Assembly (NCBI RefSeq): GCF_030815865.1
Contig: NZ_JAUSXI010000001.1
Span: forward strand, 1,550,001 to 1,614,000
DNA from: Arthrobacter globiformis
Lineage (GTDB): Bacteria > Actinomycetota > Actinomycetes > Actinomycetales > Micrococcaceae
Length of the DNA: 64,000 nt
Direction: 5' to 3'
Shown: one piece after another, positions 39,147 through 47,527 of the stretch
Layout: each line of letters opens with the position of its first letter
Position numbering within the stretch: position 1 is the first letter of the stretch
Made by a program: the position numbers and the translations under genes
The notes under the pieces: model-generated
What the model was told of the DNA's origin: nothing
Databases searched by the model: none
The model's input: the letters and a program-made list of their open reading frames with translations, nothing else

Positions 39147-40384
39147 AGGGTGGCTCCTTGGGTGCGGGTGGCCGTGCTTTTGGCGGTCCGGGTTTCGACC
39201 GGCTCAACCAGCGGTTCCGCTGATCGGGCTTGTCGAGATTGGGGTCTGGTTTCGGCGGGATCAGCCAGCGGGATGCCGGCAATAGCCTCCTTGTACTGCC
39301 GCACCAGCTCCGCGCACAGGGCCGGCCACGTCCGGCCCTGGACCGAGGCGTAAGCGGCCGCCGCGAACGCGCGGCGCTTGGCGTCGTCGCCCATCAGGTC
39401 CATCACATGTCGGCGCAAGCCGGCCAGGTCACCGGGCTCATAGAGCCAGCCGGTGCGGGAATTTTCCACCAGATCCAGCGGGCCCCCGCGGCCAGTGGCC
39501 ACCACCGGCACGCCGGATGCCATCGCCTCCTGGATGGTCTGGCAGAAGGTCTCGAACTCGCCCGGGTGGACGAACAGATCGAACGACGCCATGGCCCGGG
39601 CCAGCTCCTCGCCGCCGAGGAAGCCGGTGAACACCGCGGTGGGAAGGGCCTCCTCCAGCGCCGCCCGCTGCGGACCGTCGCCCACGATCACCAGGCGGGT
39701 GCCCGGAACGTCTGCCAGCGCGGCAAGATCCTCCACCTGCTTCTCCACTGCCAGCCGGCCGACGTAGCCGATGATCCGCTCGCCGGCAGGCGCCACGGAA
39801 TCCCGCCAGCCGTCGTCGCGCTTTCCCGGCGCAAAACGCGCGGTATCCACACCGCGCCGCCACATGCCCACCCGAAGAATTCCGCGGCCGCGCAACTGGT
39901 TCAGCGCGAACGTGGACGGCACCAGCGTCCGGGACGCCAGGAGATGAATGTTTTCCACCCGGTTCCAGGCCCAGTTCTCCAGGAACGGCACCCCGTACCG
40001 GGCGGCGTAGCTGGGAACCTCGGTCTGGTAGATGGCCACCGTGGGGATCCCCAGCTGATGCGCGGCCTGCGCCGCCCGCCAGCCGAGCACGAACGGCGAC
40101 GCCAGGTGGACCACGTCCGGTGCGTAGTCGGCAAGGATTCTCTTGACCCGGTACACACCTCCCAGCGCCACGCGCACGTTCGTGTAACCGGCCAGCGGAA
40201 CGGAGGGCAGCCGGTGCACGAATGCGCCGTGCACAACGTCCAGAACATCAGCGTCCGACGTCGACGGCGCAATCACCAGCACCTCATCGCCCCGCTCCTG
40301 CAGATGCTCAAGCACCCGCAGGATGGAGTGCGTGACTCCGTTCATCAGCGGCAGGAATGATTCGGCAACGATAGCGATCCTCAC
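39143..40384 (-). CDS. GT4-family glycosyltransferase (MgtA-like)
   Basis: 413 residues from ATG 40384. MRIAIVAESFLPLMNGVTHS, the acceptor-domain NVRVALGG and HLASPFVLGWRAA, and donor-domain GYVGRLAVEKQVEDLAALAD, VIVGDGPQRAALE and HPGEFETFCQTIQEAMASG are typical GT-B retaining enzymes, with the EX7E-type Glu pair in EFETFCQTIQE. Similarity to actinobacterial MgtA suggests a mannosyl or glucuronosyl transfer to a lipid at the membrane inner face. Residues about 371-398 are encoded by an in-frame dispersed repeat, giving the odd tail RQARSAEPLVEPVETRTAKS. Coupled to ugd. Confidence 0.92.
   Translation of the reverse strand: MRIAIVAESFLPLMNGVTHSILRVLEHLQERGDEVLVIAPSTSDADVLDVVHGAFVHRLPSVPLAGYTNVRVALGGVYRVKRILADYAPDVVHLASPFVLGWRAAQAAHQLGIPTVAIYQTEVPSYAARYGVPFLENWAWNRVENIHLLASRTLVPSTFALNQLRGRGILRVGMWRRGVDTARFAPGKRDDGWRDSVAPAGERIIGYVGRLAVEKQVEDLAALADVPGTRLVIVGDGPQRAALEEALPTAVFTGFLGGEELARAMASFDLFVHPGEFETFCQTIQEAMASGVPVVATGRGGPLDLVENSRTGWLYEPGDLAGLRRHVMDLMGDDAKRRAFAAAAYASVQGRTWPALCAELVRQYKEAIAGIPLADPAETRPQSRQARSAEPLVEPVETRTAKSTATRTQGATL
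39190..39271. repeat. Dispersed repeat inside the GT4 coding sequence
   Basis: GGTTTCGACCGGCTCAACCA, CCGCTGATCGGGCTTGTCGA and a diverged TTTCGGCGGGATCAGCCAGC. It is read in frame as the glycosyltransferase C-terminus. Confidence 0.9.
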
Positions 40385-40464
40385 ACCTCAACGGTGTTCC
40401 CGCCGTCTAACGGTGCGGGGGAGCATGCGTGACCGGGAAGGGAAGGTTGGATTAACAGGCGGGG

Positions 40465-40710
40465 CTACCGTCCCTCGTGGCGAAGGACGTCCGGCAACTC
40501 ATCCACGAAGACGGTCTGCGGCGGTTCGAAGTAGATGACCAGTACCTCGTCTCCCACCGTGAAGACACTGACCTTGTCGAACGGGTAGGCATGGAAAGCG
40601 CTGGTGCCGCCGCGGTAGGCGAGCATGACCTCGCCCACGGTTCCGGGGCCAACCTGTCCGCTCACCCTGCCGATCTTCCCGGTCAGGCTCCGGTCAACAT
40701 TTCTGTGCAC
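40465..40710 (-). CDS. Small OB/NfeD-like partner of the flotillin
   Basis: 81 residues from GTG 40710. The core TGKIGRVSGQVGPGTVGEVM, then FDKVSVFTVGDEVLVIYFEPPQTVFVDEL, is a five-stranded OB-like pattern as in the soluble domain of NfeD proteins. It lies 40 bases downstream of the flotillin gene on the same strand. Flotillins are usually paired with NfeD-type proteins in membrane microdomains, so a binding-partner role is likely. No membrane helix is present, unlike full NfeD. Confidence 0.75.
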   Translation of the reverse strand: MHRNVDRSLTGKIGRVSGQVGPGTVGEVMLAYRGGTSAFHAYPFDKVSVFTVGDEVLVIYFEPPQTVFVDELPDVLRHEGR

Positions 40711-40750
40711 TGTGTCGCTCGGCTTCCCTCGGCTTCCTTCGGCACTGTTC

Positions 40751-42187
40751 TTAGGCGCCGGGCTGCTTCGGCGGCTGCTTGGCGTGGTTCTGCCCGTTTT
40801 TCAGAGCACCTGACAGTCGCGGCAGGAATGAGCCCGCCTGGGTGAGGATTCCGCCAACCATGCTGTTTAGGCCGTCCGCGCCGTTCAGGACGGTGAGCTG
40901 GTCCACGTGTCCAAACGGCTCGGCCGCCGCCGCCACAATGGCCGGCATGTTCTCCGCCAGCTGCTGGGCAATGACGGCATCCTGGTTGCTCTCCAGCGCC
41001 TCGCCGCGGGCCTTGATCCCCTCCGCCTCTGCCAGCGCCTTGGCCTGGATGGCGGACGCCGCGGCATCGCCGCGCGCCTTGGTGGCCGCCGCCTCGGCTT
41101 CGCCTGTCACGCGGGTGGCTCCGGCCATGGCCGCGGCTGCGCTCGCGCTGGCCTGCGCCTCCACTTCCACCCGGCGGGCATTGGCCTGGGCCTCGAGCTC
41201 CGTCCGCTTGGCACGGGCTTCGGCTGCGCTGATGTCCGCGGCCTTCTGCGCCTCCGCCTCGGTGCGCTGTGCGTACGCCTTGGCGTCGGCGGGCTTGCGG
41301 ATGGTGGTCTGCAGCTTCTGTTCCTCGCGGTCTGCCTCGAGCTTGGCCACCTCGGTTTCCTGCACCACCACCTGCTGGCGGGCGGTGGCGTCTGCCAGCG
41401 GGCCGGCCTGTGCCGCATTGGCCCTTGCCCGTTCCGCGTTGGCCTGCGCCGCCGACTGTCTGATGGCGGACAGGCTCTGCGCGTCGGCGACCTGTGCGGC
41501 AGCCTCGGCTTCCCGCTCCGCGGCCTCGCGGTTGCGGGTGGCCTCCGCGATGCGGGCCTCCATCTTGACCTGGGCGATGTGCGGCTTGGCGATGTTCTGG
41601 ATGTAGCCCGTCGGGTCCTGGAGGTCCTTAATCTGCAGGGAATCAACTACGAGTCCCAGCTTTTCCATTTCCACACCGCTCGCGCCGCGGACCTGGGACG
41701 CCAACTTGTCGCGCTCGCGGATAATTTCCTCCATGGTCATGCTGCCGATAATGGAACGCAGATGGCCCTCGAAGACGTTGTACACCTGGCTTTCCATTTT
41801 CGGCTGCTGGCCAAGAAACCTTCGGGCGGCATTGGCAATGAACGCCGGGGCGTCCCCGATTTTGTAAATGACGACGCCTTCAACGATCACCTGGATACCC
41901 TGGGACGTGACGCAGGAGACCTTCAGCTCCGTCTCGTTCAGCGTGAGGGACAGCGTCCGGACGGTCTGCAGGCCCGGAACCACCAGTGCGCCCTTGCCGG
42001 TGACGATCTTGAAGTCCATCCCGTCGGTGCTTTCCAGGGTCCCGCGCGTCAGTCCGGAAATGATGAGGGCCTCGTTCGGTTCGGCCACCTTCCACATCAG
42101 TCTGACGGCCAGCCAAATAACCAGAATGCCCAGAAGCACCGAGACAACAGTGATAATCAGCGGAAGGATGGCTGCCAGGTTCTCCAT
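40751..42187 (-). CDS. Flotillin-family SPFH-domain protein
   Basis: 478 residues. One N-terminal membrane helix (LIITVVSVLLGILVIWLAV), then an SPFH/PHB domain (about 30-210; PNEALIISGL, GKGALVVPGLQTVRTL, MTMEEIIRERDKLASQV). A long Ala/Glu-rich coiled coil follows (about 215-400; EAEAAAQVADAQSLSAIRQS and repeated AEARAKRTELEAQA) and a C-terminal oligomerisation region with VLNGADGLNSMVGGIL. It would organise functional membrane microdomains. It forms an operon with the small OB-like gene. Confidence 0.94.
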   Translation of the reverse strand: MENLAAILPLIITVVSVLLGILVIWLAVRLMWKVAEPNEALIISGLTRGTLESTDGMDFKIVTGKGALVVPGLQTVRTLSLTLNETELKVSCVTSQGIQVIVEGVVIYKIGDAPAFIANAARRFLGQQPKMESQVYNVFEGHLRSIIGSMTMEEIIRERDKLASQVRGASGVEMEKLGLVVDSLQIKDLQDPTGYIQNIAKPHIAQVKMEARIAEATRNREAAEREAEAAAQVADAQSLSAIRQSAAQANAERARANAAQAGPLADATARQQVVVQETEVAKLEADREEQKLQTTIRKPADAKAYAQRTEAEAQKAADISAAEARAKRTELEAQANARRVEVEAQASASAAAAMAGATRVTGEAEAAATKARGDAAASAIQAKALAEAEGIKARGEALESNQDAVIAQQLAENMPAIVAAAAEPFGHVDQLTVLNGADGLNSMVGGILTQAGSFLPRLSGALKNGQNHAKQPPKQPGA

Positions 42188-42559
42188 GGCGGTGTCCTCT
42201 CAGTGCGAAGGCCGAATGAGGTTGGGCCCTACTCAGCCGGAAAATCCCGGCGGGTAGGGCGCGGACTTGCGGAACCGGCAACCCCACAAATGCGGCATGA
42301 CCAGCTGTAATAGACAGTCTGGTGGTGCGCCGGGGCATAGTCCAGCGATTCCGGCGGCGGTAGGAGCGCGAGCTCTCAGGCGCATCCGATCGGCACCGGC
42401 TCTGGCCGGTCACTGCCACCGGCTGTAGTGTCGGTCCTGATGGTCGACGCCGGTCCCAACGTTCCAGATCCAGCTCGCCAGTTCCAGCTCGCCAGATCCT
42501 GATCCACCAGATCCTGATCCACCAGATCTCGAACCCCGATCCCGACTCGAGGAGCACGT
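42188..42559. other. Intergenic region with short direct repeats
   Basis: 372 bases, divergent promoters of the flotillin and DUF2945 genes. Near 42465-42535 GATCCTGATCCACCA and CCAGTTCCAGCTCG-type units repeat directly. No ORF is supported. Confidence 0.55.
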
Positions 42560-42769
42560 GTGGCACTGACCAAGGGCACCGAAGTGGAGTGGAACACTCC
42601 GCAGGGAAAGACCCACGGCAGGATTGTGGAAAAGAAAACAAGCGACTTCGAACTCGACGGCCACACCCACCGGGCCAGCGACGACGAACCCCAGTATGTT
42701 GTGGAGTCCGCAAAGTCGGGGGCAAGAGCCGTGCACAAGGCGGGCGCCCTGACGGAAAAGAAGGGCTAG
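42560..42769 (+). CDS. DUF2945 (hypervirulence-associated-like) small protein
   Basis: 69 residues from GTG 42560 with CGAGGAGC just upstream. MALTKGTEVEWNTPQGKTHG, then RIVEKKTSDFELDGHTHRAS, DDEPQYVVESAKSG and RAVHKAGALTEKKG are the classic DUF2945/HVA1 SH3-like barrel. Small, soluble, function unknown. The SQR relic starts six bases after its stop, so the two were cotranscribed. Confidence 0.88.
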   Translation: MALTKGTEVEWNTPQGKTHGRIVEKKTSDFELDGHTHRASDDEPQYVVESAKSGARAVHKAGALTEKKG

Positions 42770-42774
42770 TTCTG

Positions 42775-43982
42775 ATGGCACCGGAATCAGGTCCTCCGCG
42801 TTCCAGCACACCGCCCGTTCCGCCGTCGCTCGGGAACCGTGCCGAGGCCGCCGGGACCTCCGGGCCCGCCAGCAACGGACGACGACGGTACAACGTGCTG
42901 GTGGTCGGCGGCGGGAACGCCGGGATATCGCTGGCTGCGCGGCTGCGGCGCTACGGTGTCCGCGACGTGGCGGTGGTGGAACCCAGCGGCAGGCACCTCT
43001 TTCAGCCGCTGTTCTCGCACATCGGCGGCGGTACCGCCGAGGCCGCCGAAGCCGTGCGCCCGCAGGAGTCCGTCATGCCGAAGGGCGTGACCTGGATTCC
43101 GGACAGCGCCGTGGACATCAAACCGTGCCGGGACTGGCCGAGGCCATGGAGTCGCCCCATGCCTCCTCTAATTATGTGTATGAGCTGGCCCCGAAGACCT
43201 GGGCCCTGCTCAGCGGGCTGACGGGCGGAACGGCCGTATTCACCATGCCCTCGGGACCGGTCAAATGCGGCGGCGCCTCGCAGAAGCCCATGTATCTTGC
43301 CTGCGACTACTGGCGCCAGCAGGGAGTGCTGCCCAACATCCGGGTGGTGATGGTGGTGCCGACCCCCACCGTCTACGGGGTGGCCGGCGTGGACGAGGAA
43401 TTGAACCGCAAGATCGCCGAGTACGGCATCGAGCTGCGCTGCAACAGCGAGGTGACCGCCGTAGACGCAGCTGCCCGCGGCCTGCAAATCCGCAACTCCG
43501 TCAGCGGCTCCAGCGAGAGCCTCGGTTACGACGTCCTGCACGCGGTGCCGCCGCAGTCGGCGCCTGACTGGCTCAAGTCCACGGAATTGCCGGCAGCCGG
43601 TGACGACGGCGGCTTCGTGGAAGTGGATCCCGAGACGCTCCGTCACCCCAGGTACCCGAACGTCTGGTCCCTTGGCGACGCCGCTGGCACCAAAAACTCG
43701 AAGGCTGGCGCCGCCCTGCGGAAACAGACCACCGTGCTGGCCAAGAACCTTAAAGCGGTCATAAGAGGTGAGGAGCCTAAGTCCAAGTACAACGGCTACT
43801 CCGCTTGCCCCTTCACCGTGTCTCGGTCAACGGTCGTGTTCGCCGAGTTCGACGACGAGTACAAGCCGATGCCCTCGATCCCCAAAGTCGGCGTGGCGAA
43901 GGAGCGGCATTCCACCTGGATCCTCGAGCGCGACCTTTTTCCTGGAATCTATTGGAACCTGATCCTGAAGGGCCGGGCCTGA
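42775..43982 (+). pseudogene. Sulfide:quinone oxidoreductase-like flavoprotein with out-of-frame internal deletion
   Basis: ATG 42775 opens a frame with an FAD motif, YNVLVVGGGNAGISLAARLR, and RHLFQPLFSHIGGG as in SQR, and reads to VTWIPDSAVDIKP. At about 43124/43125 the proper reading moves to another frame: VPGLAEAMESPHASSNYVYE, VFTMPSGPVKCGGASQKPMY, WSLGDAAGTKNSKAGAALRK, to a normal end at 43982. Active relatives have about 30 residues between these halves, including a VCPG-type segment, so roughly 95-100 bp are missing and the frame is broken. The second half could only be made from internal GTG 43125. Probably non-functional. Confidence 0.85.
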
Positions 43983-44024
43983 GCCCGCGCTACTGCCTGA
44001 CCCCCGCCACCTCACCACAAACGA

Positions 44025-44055
44025 ACGGCCGGCTCGCGTAAAGCGGGCCGGCCGT
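44025..44055. terminator. Hairpin between convergent genes
   Basis: ACGGCCGGC and its complement around a 13-base loop; between the SQR relic and the DUF3618 gene. Confidence 0.7.
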
Positions 44056-44089
44056 CGTCGTACTTGGACTCTTTAGAGCGTTATCGCCG

Positions 44090-44731
44090 TTACGTGTTTT
44101 GGACGTGGTCCCTGGCGTCTGTGGCGGTGGTTTTGACGTCGGAGGCGGCGGTTTGGCCTTCTTCCTTGACGTGCTGGGCGGCGTCGGTGGCGGTGGCCTT
44201 GACGTTTTCCATGGCGTCCTGGGCGGGTTCTTTCCAGCCTTCGGCCATGTCCTTGGCGGCTTCGGTCAGCTGGCTGGTCATCGGTTCGGCCGCGGTCTTG
44301 AGGGCGTCGGCGGCTTCGCGTTCCTTCTGGCTGGGCGGGATCAGCGAGGAGGCCAGCAGCCCGGCGCCGAAGGCGATCAGCCCGGCGGCGAGGGGGTTGC
44401 CCTGGGTTTTGGCGGCGACCTGGTGGGGTGCGTCGGCGATTGCTTCGCCGGCGGTGCTGATGGCGTTCCCGGCGGCGTCGGTGGCCTGGTGGACCCCGCC
44501 GCTGGTGCTGTGTGCGGCGTGGTGGAGGCTGCGGGAGGTGCTGTGGGTGGCGTGTTCGGCGGTGCCCATGACTTTTTCCTTTACTCCGAAGACGGCGTCC
44601 TTCACCTTGTCCGTTTGGCGGTGGACGATGTTGGAGGGGGTGACCTTGTCGGCGACGGCGTCCACGTTGGTGCCGAGGCGGGTGCGGGTTGCTTCGATGT
44701 CGGCGCGGATGGCGTCCGGGTTCTCACTCAT
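44090..44731 (-). CDS. DUF3618 membrane-associated protein
   Basis: 213 residues from ATG 44731, overlapping the previous gene's stop (ATGA). The N-terminal MSENPDAIRADIEATRTRLG, then TNVDAVADKVTPSNIVHRQT, is DUF3618. A membrane helix (NPLAAGLIAFGAGLLASSLI) follows near residue 130, and the C-terminus is a helical LEA-like region (AAKDMAEGWKEPAQDAMENV and similar repeats). Last gene of a three-gene operon with a holin-like protein and a repeat-rich protein. Such clusters are thought to act in envelope or osmotic stress. Confidence 0.88.
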   Translation of the reverse strand: MSENPDAIRADIEATRTRLGTNVDAVADKVTPSNIVHRQTDKVKDAVFGVKEKVMGTAEHATHSTSRSLHHAAHSTSGGVHQATDAAGNAISTAGEAIADAPHQVAAKTQGNPLAAGLIAFGAGLLASSLIPPSQKEREAADALKTAAEPMTSQLTEAAKDMAEGWKEPAQDAMENVKATATDAAQHVKEEGQTAASDVKTTATDARDHVQNT

Positions 44732-45159
44732 CGGTGGTCTCCGTTTGGTTTGAGGGTGGGCGGGATTTCCTTGGCTGTCTCCATGGTCTGGGGCATGCCT
44801 TTGATGGCTTTGAGTTCCTTGCGTCCGATGGAGGCGAGGATCGCGGCGATGATGCCCCAGATGACGGCGACGACGACGGCGGACCAGCCCAGGCCCATCA
44901 GCTCGCCGAGGGCGTACCAGAGGGCGATGGAGAGGAACAGGAGCACGAAGTGCCCGGCGACGCCGGCGCCGGCGAGCATGCCGCCGCCCTTGCCCGCACG
45001 GGTGCCGGACTGTTTGAGTTCGGCCTTGGCGAGTTCGATTTCCTGCCGGATCAGGGTGGACAGGTCCCGGGTGACCTCACCGAGGAGGTCACCGAGGGAG
45101 GTGGTGTCGGCCTTGGCGTGGGCTTGGGTGGGAGGTGTATCGGGTATCTGGCTGCTCAC
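44728..45159 (-). CDS. Phage-holin-superfamily (DUF1469-type) membrane protein
   Basis: 143 residues from GTG 45159, overlapping the upstream stop by GTGA. SLGDLLGEVTRDLSTLIRQE and IELAKAELKQSGTRAGKGGG precede two membrane helices (GVAGHFVLLFLSIALWYALG; WSAVVVAVIWGIIAAILASI). This is the actinobacterial holin/DUF1469 pattern, commonly an envelope protein rather than a phage lysis gene. Middle gene of the operon. Confidence 0.88.
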   Translation of the reverse strand: MSSQIPDTPPTQAHAKADTTSLGDLLGEVTRDLSTLIRQEIELAKAELKQSGTRAGKGGGMLAGAGVAGHFVLLFLSIALWYALGELMGLGWSAVVVAVIWGIIAAILASIGRKELKAIKGMPQTMETAKEIPPTLKPNGDHR

Positions 45160-46139
45160 AGGGGACGACCCCCACCCTCGGTATCATCAGTATCCCGGCG
45201 CCTCGGCTCGCCGTACCCTGGTTCGCCATAACCCGGCTCACCAATGGCCGGCTCTCCGACGCCCGGTTCGCCGTAGGTTGGTTCGCCGTAGGCGGGCTGA
45301 CCAGTGGCGGGTTCCCCGTAGGCTGGTTCGCCGTAGGCGGGCTGTCCGGTCGTCTGTTCCCCATAAGTCGGCTCGCCGTAGGCCGGCTGGGTGTAGGCGG
45401 GTTCTCCCAATTCGGCCTGGTCATAGAGCGGTGTGCCGACCCCGGCGTCAAGGCTGCTTTCGGTGACCGGTGGCTGGACGGGGTAGGGCGGAACTGTGCC
45501 CGCGTATCCTGCGCCGGTTCCCGTTTCGGGGGCGCCGGCCTGCAGGCTGCGGCCCAGGCGTCCGGCAAGCATGCCCGCGCCTGCTGCGAGGAGCAGGAAG
45601 GTGCCGGGACGCTGGCGGGCAAAGGACTTCACTTCGTCCAGCAGCGAGCCGGGGTCCCGGTTGTCCAGCCAGGAGGCGACCGACTCGGAGCGGTCGGCGG
45701 CCTGCCGGATCAGGTCCGAGGCAACGCCCTGCTGGTCCGGCGCGTCGGCCATGGTGCGCAGCTGCGAGGAGATGGTGCGGATGCCTTCGGCGGCCTTGGT
45801 TTGCTGGGTGCCGGCCTGGTTGGTGAGGTCTGATTTTGCCTGGTGCAGCAGGTCCTTGGCGCTGTTCTTGGCCTCGTACGCGACGTTCTTCGCCTCGGAC
45901 GCGGCCGTCCCGGCCACGTTCTGGGCAGCGACTTTAGTCTCGCCGGCGACGTTAGTAGCCTCTTCCTTCGCTACGTCCTTCTTCGAGGACGCATCGTCCT
46001 GGTAGCCCGGGCTGCCGGTGTAGCCGCTGGTGCCCGCTCCAGTTGCGCCATATCCGGTGGAGCCGGCGCCGTAACCCGAAGTCTGTGTGGCCGGGGGAGC
46101 GGTGAGGTCTTCATCCTGCGGCCATTGGTTCTCAGTCAT
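45156..46139 (-). CDS. Envelope protein with LEA-like helices and GEP-Y-GEP repeats
   Basis: 327 residues from ATG 46139. A Gly/Tyr-rich N-terminus (SGYGAGSTGYGATGAGTSGY) is followed by amphipathic helical repeats (KVAAQNVAGTAASEAKNVAY, EAKNSAKDLLHQAKSDLTNQ). A membrane or amphipathic helix (RPGTFLLLAAGAGMLAGRLG) comes next. The C-terminal about 90 residues consist of GEPAYGEPTYGE, TGQPAYGEP and GEPGYGEP repeats, rich in Gly/Glu/Pro/Tyr and disordered. First gene of the operon. Likely a stress-related envelope scaffold; no enzyme motif. Confidence 0.82.
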   Translation of the reverse strand: MTENQWPQDEDLTAPPATQTSGYGAGSTGYGATGAGTSGYTGSPGYQDDASSKKDVAKEEATNVAGETKVAAQNVAGTAASEAKNVAYEAKNSAKDLLHQAKSDLTNQAGTQQTKAAEGIRTISSQLRTMADAPDQQGVASDLIRQAADRSESVASWLDNRDPGSLLDEVKSFARQRPGTFLLLAAGAGMLAGRLGRSLQAGAPETGTGAGYAGTVPPYPVQPPVTESSLDAGVGTPLYDQAELGEPAYTQPAYGEPTYGEQTTGQPAYGEPAYGEPATGQPAYGEPTYGEPGVGEPAIGEPGYGEPGYGEPRRRDTDDTEGGGRPL

Positions 46140-46203
46140 CTTCGCTCTCTCTTTCCGAAAGGGTCAGTTGCTGTACAGGAACCAGCGTTGCTGGCATGCA
46201 ATG

Positions 46204-46217
46204 GTAAGCATGTTTAC
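46204..46217. promoter_or_regulatory. Copy of GTAAGCATG palindromic motif
   Basis: GTAAGCATGTTTAC, palindromic except for one base pair, 65 bases upstream of the three-gene operon start. A half-site, TAGTAAGCA, lies at 46225-46233, and a perfect version at 46371-46382. Confidence 0.5.
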
Positions 46218-46364
46218 TAATAAATAGTAAGCACCCTTGGCATTTTTTCCCACCTTTACTTCCGCCGACCTGGCATGAAGAGGGGTGGGGTCGCGTGACG
46301 GCGCGGAATTGCGGGTGCATCCGGGGCTGAGCGTCAAGAAAAAAGCTAAGTAGGCTTGCCAATA

Positions 46365-46388
46365 GGATAGTAAGCATGCTTAGGGTAT
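46365..46388 (+). promoter_or_regulatory. Possible general-stress sigma promoter with overlapping palindrome
   Basis: GGAT, 14 bases, then GGGTAT fits the GNNT-N14-16-GGGTAY pattern of actinobacterial SigB-type sigma factors. The spacer contains the perfect palindrome TAAGCATGCTTA (46371-46382), which could be an operator. It lies 167 bases before the PRC-barrel gene. No other gene is seen in 46140-46554. Confidence 0.5.
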
Positions 46389-46554
46389 AGATGCGAGGTC
46401 GGATTATCTGCCTCGGCGCGACGGCGGATGCCCGCCCCGGACGGCAGGTGCCGCTCTTTGGCGGCGATAGCGCGCCGTGTGGCGTCGCATCGCCGTCGCC
46501 GGTTAACCGTGAACAGCCAAAAGTGGACAAGAAGTCAACATTCAAGGAGACAGA

Positions 46555-47427
46555 ATGCTCGCCAAGGAACACATCGACGACCTGCTGAACAAGAACGGAA
46601 ACATCCTTTCGGCAGACGGAGGCAAGATAGGTTCCGTCGGACAGGTGTATGCGGACGATGACAACGGGCACCCTACATGGGTCACCGCACGGACGGGTCT
46701 TTTCGGTACCTCCGAATCCTTCATCCCCCTCGAAGGCGCCCGGGTTGATGGAGCCGACCTCGTCGTCCCGTACACCAAGGACCAGGTCAAGGATGCCCCG
46801 CGCGTGGAAGCGGAGGGACACCTCGATCCGGCCGAAGAGGACCGGCTTTACGAGCATTACCAGCTGAACGGAACGCTAACTTACTCCGAAGCTCGGAACG
46901 GGCACACCGCCGACTCCGGCCGGACGACCGACCGGTCCGCGCCCGGCCTTTCCGCCACTGAGCGGGATGCGGGATTCGCTGCCGCAGGCGGCGGGGGAAC
47001 GTACAGCGCGGCGGATGAAAGGGCCCGTCGTGACACGTCCAGCCTTGCCGACGGCAACGCCATGACCCGCTCGGAGGAACGCGTGAACGTTGGCACGGAA
47101 AGGCAGGCTGCCAGCCGGGCGCGTCTGCGCAAATACGTGGTGACCGAAAACGTGACCCAGACCGTTCCCGTGCAGCGCGAGGAAGTGCGGCTGGAACGCG
47201 AACCGATCACCGAAGCAAACAGGGGCGAGGCGCTGGGCGGTCCGGACATCAGCGAGGCAGAACACGAAGTGGTGCTTCACGAGGAACGTCCGGTGGTGGA
47301 GAAGGAAACCGTGCCCGTTGAGCGGGTCAGGCTGGACGCGCAAACCGTCACGGACGAGGTGACCGTGGATGAACAAGTCCGAAAGGAGCGCATTGAGGCC
47401 GACGGCGTAGAGGACACCCGCCGCTAA
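46555..47427 (+). CDS. PRC-barrel and DUF2382 stress protein
   Basis: 290 residues from ATG 46555 with AAGGAGA seven bases upstream. The N-terminal PRC-barrel (about 1-80: NILSADGGKIGSVGQVYADD, TSESFIPLEGARVDGADLVV) is joined by a charged linker to a DUF2382 domain (about 185-285: LRKYVVTENVTQTVPVQREE, EHEVVLHEERPVVEKETVPV). This pair is common in Arthrobacter and Deinococcus stress operons. Soluble, probably membrane-peripheral. The upstream region suggests stress-sigma control. Confidence 0.9.
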   Translation: MLAKEHIDDLLNKNGNILSADGGKIGSVGQVYADDDNGHPTWVTARTGLFGTSESFIPLEGARVDGADLVVPYTKDQVKDAPRVEAEGHLDPAEEDRLYEHYQLNGTLTYSEARNGHTADSGRTTDRSAPGLSATERDAGFAAAGGGGTYSAADERARRDTSSLADGNAMTRSEERVNVGTERQAASRARLRKYVVTENVTQTVPVQREEVRLEREPITEANRGEALGGPDISEAEHEVVLHEERPVVEKETVPVERVRLDAQTVTDEVTVDEQVRKERIEADGVEDTRR

Positions 47428-47527
47428 CTTGCCCCATGCGGGGCCGGGCTGCCGGCCCCGTATTGTCGGCATTGTGGGCTGGCCATGCCGCCAGCCCGGG
47501 CTCAAAGGGGAAAGAAGGTTCAAACCG

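Noticed and set aside
44728-45159. Holin-like gene as evidence for a prophage
   Set aside because: No phage structural, lysin or integrase genes nearby; the family is a common chromosomal envelope protein here.
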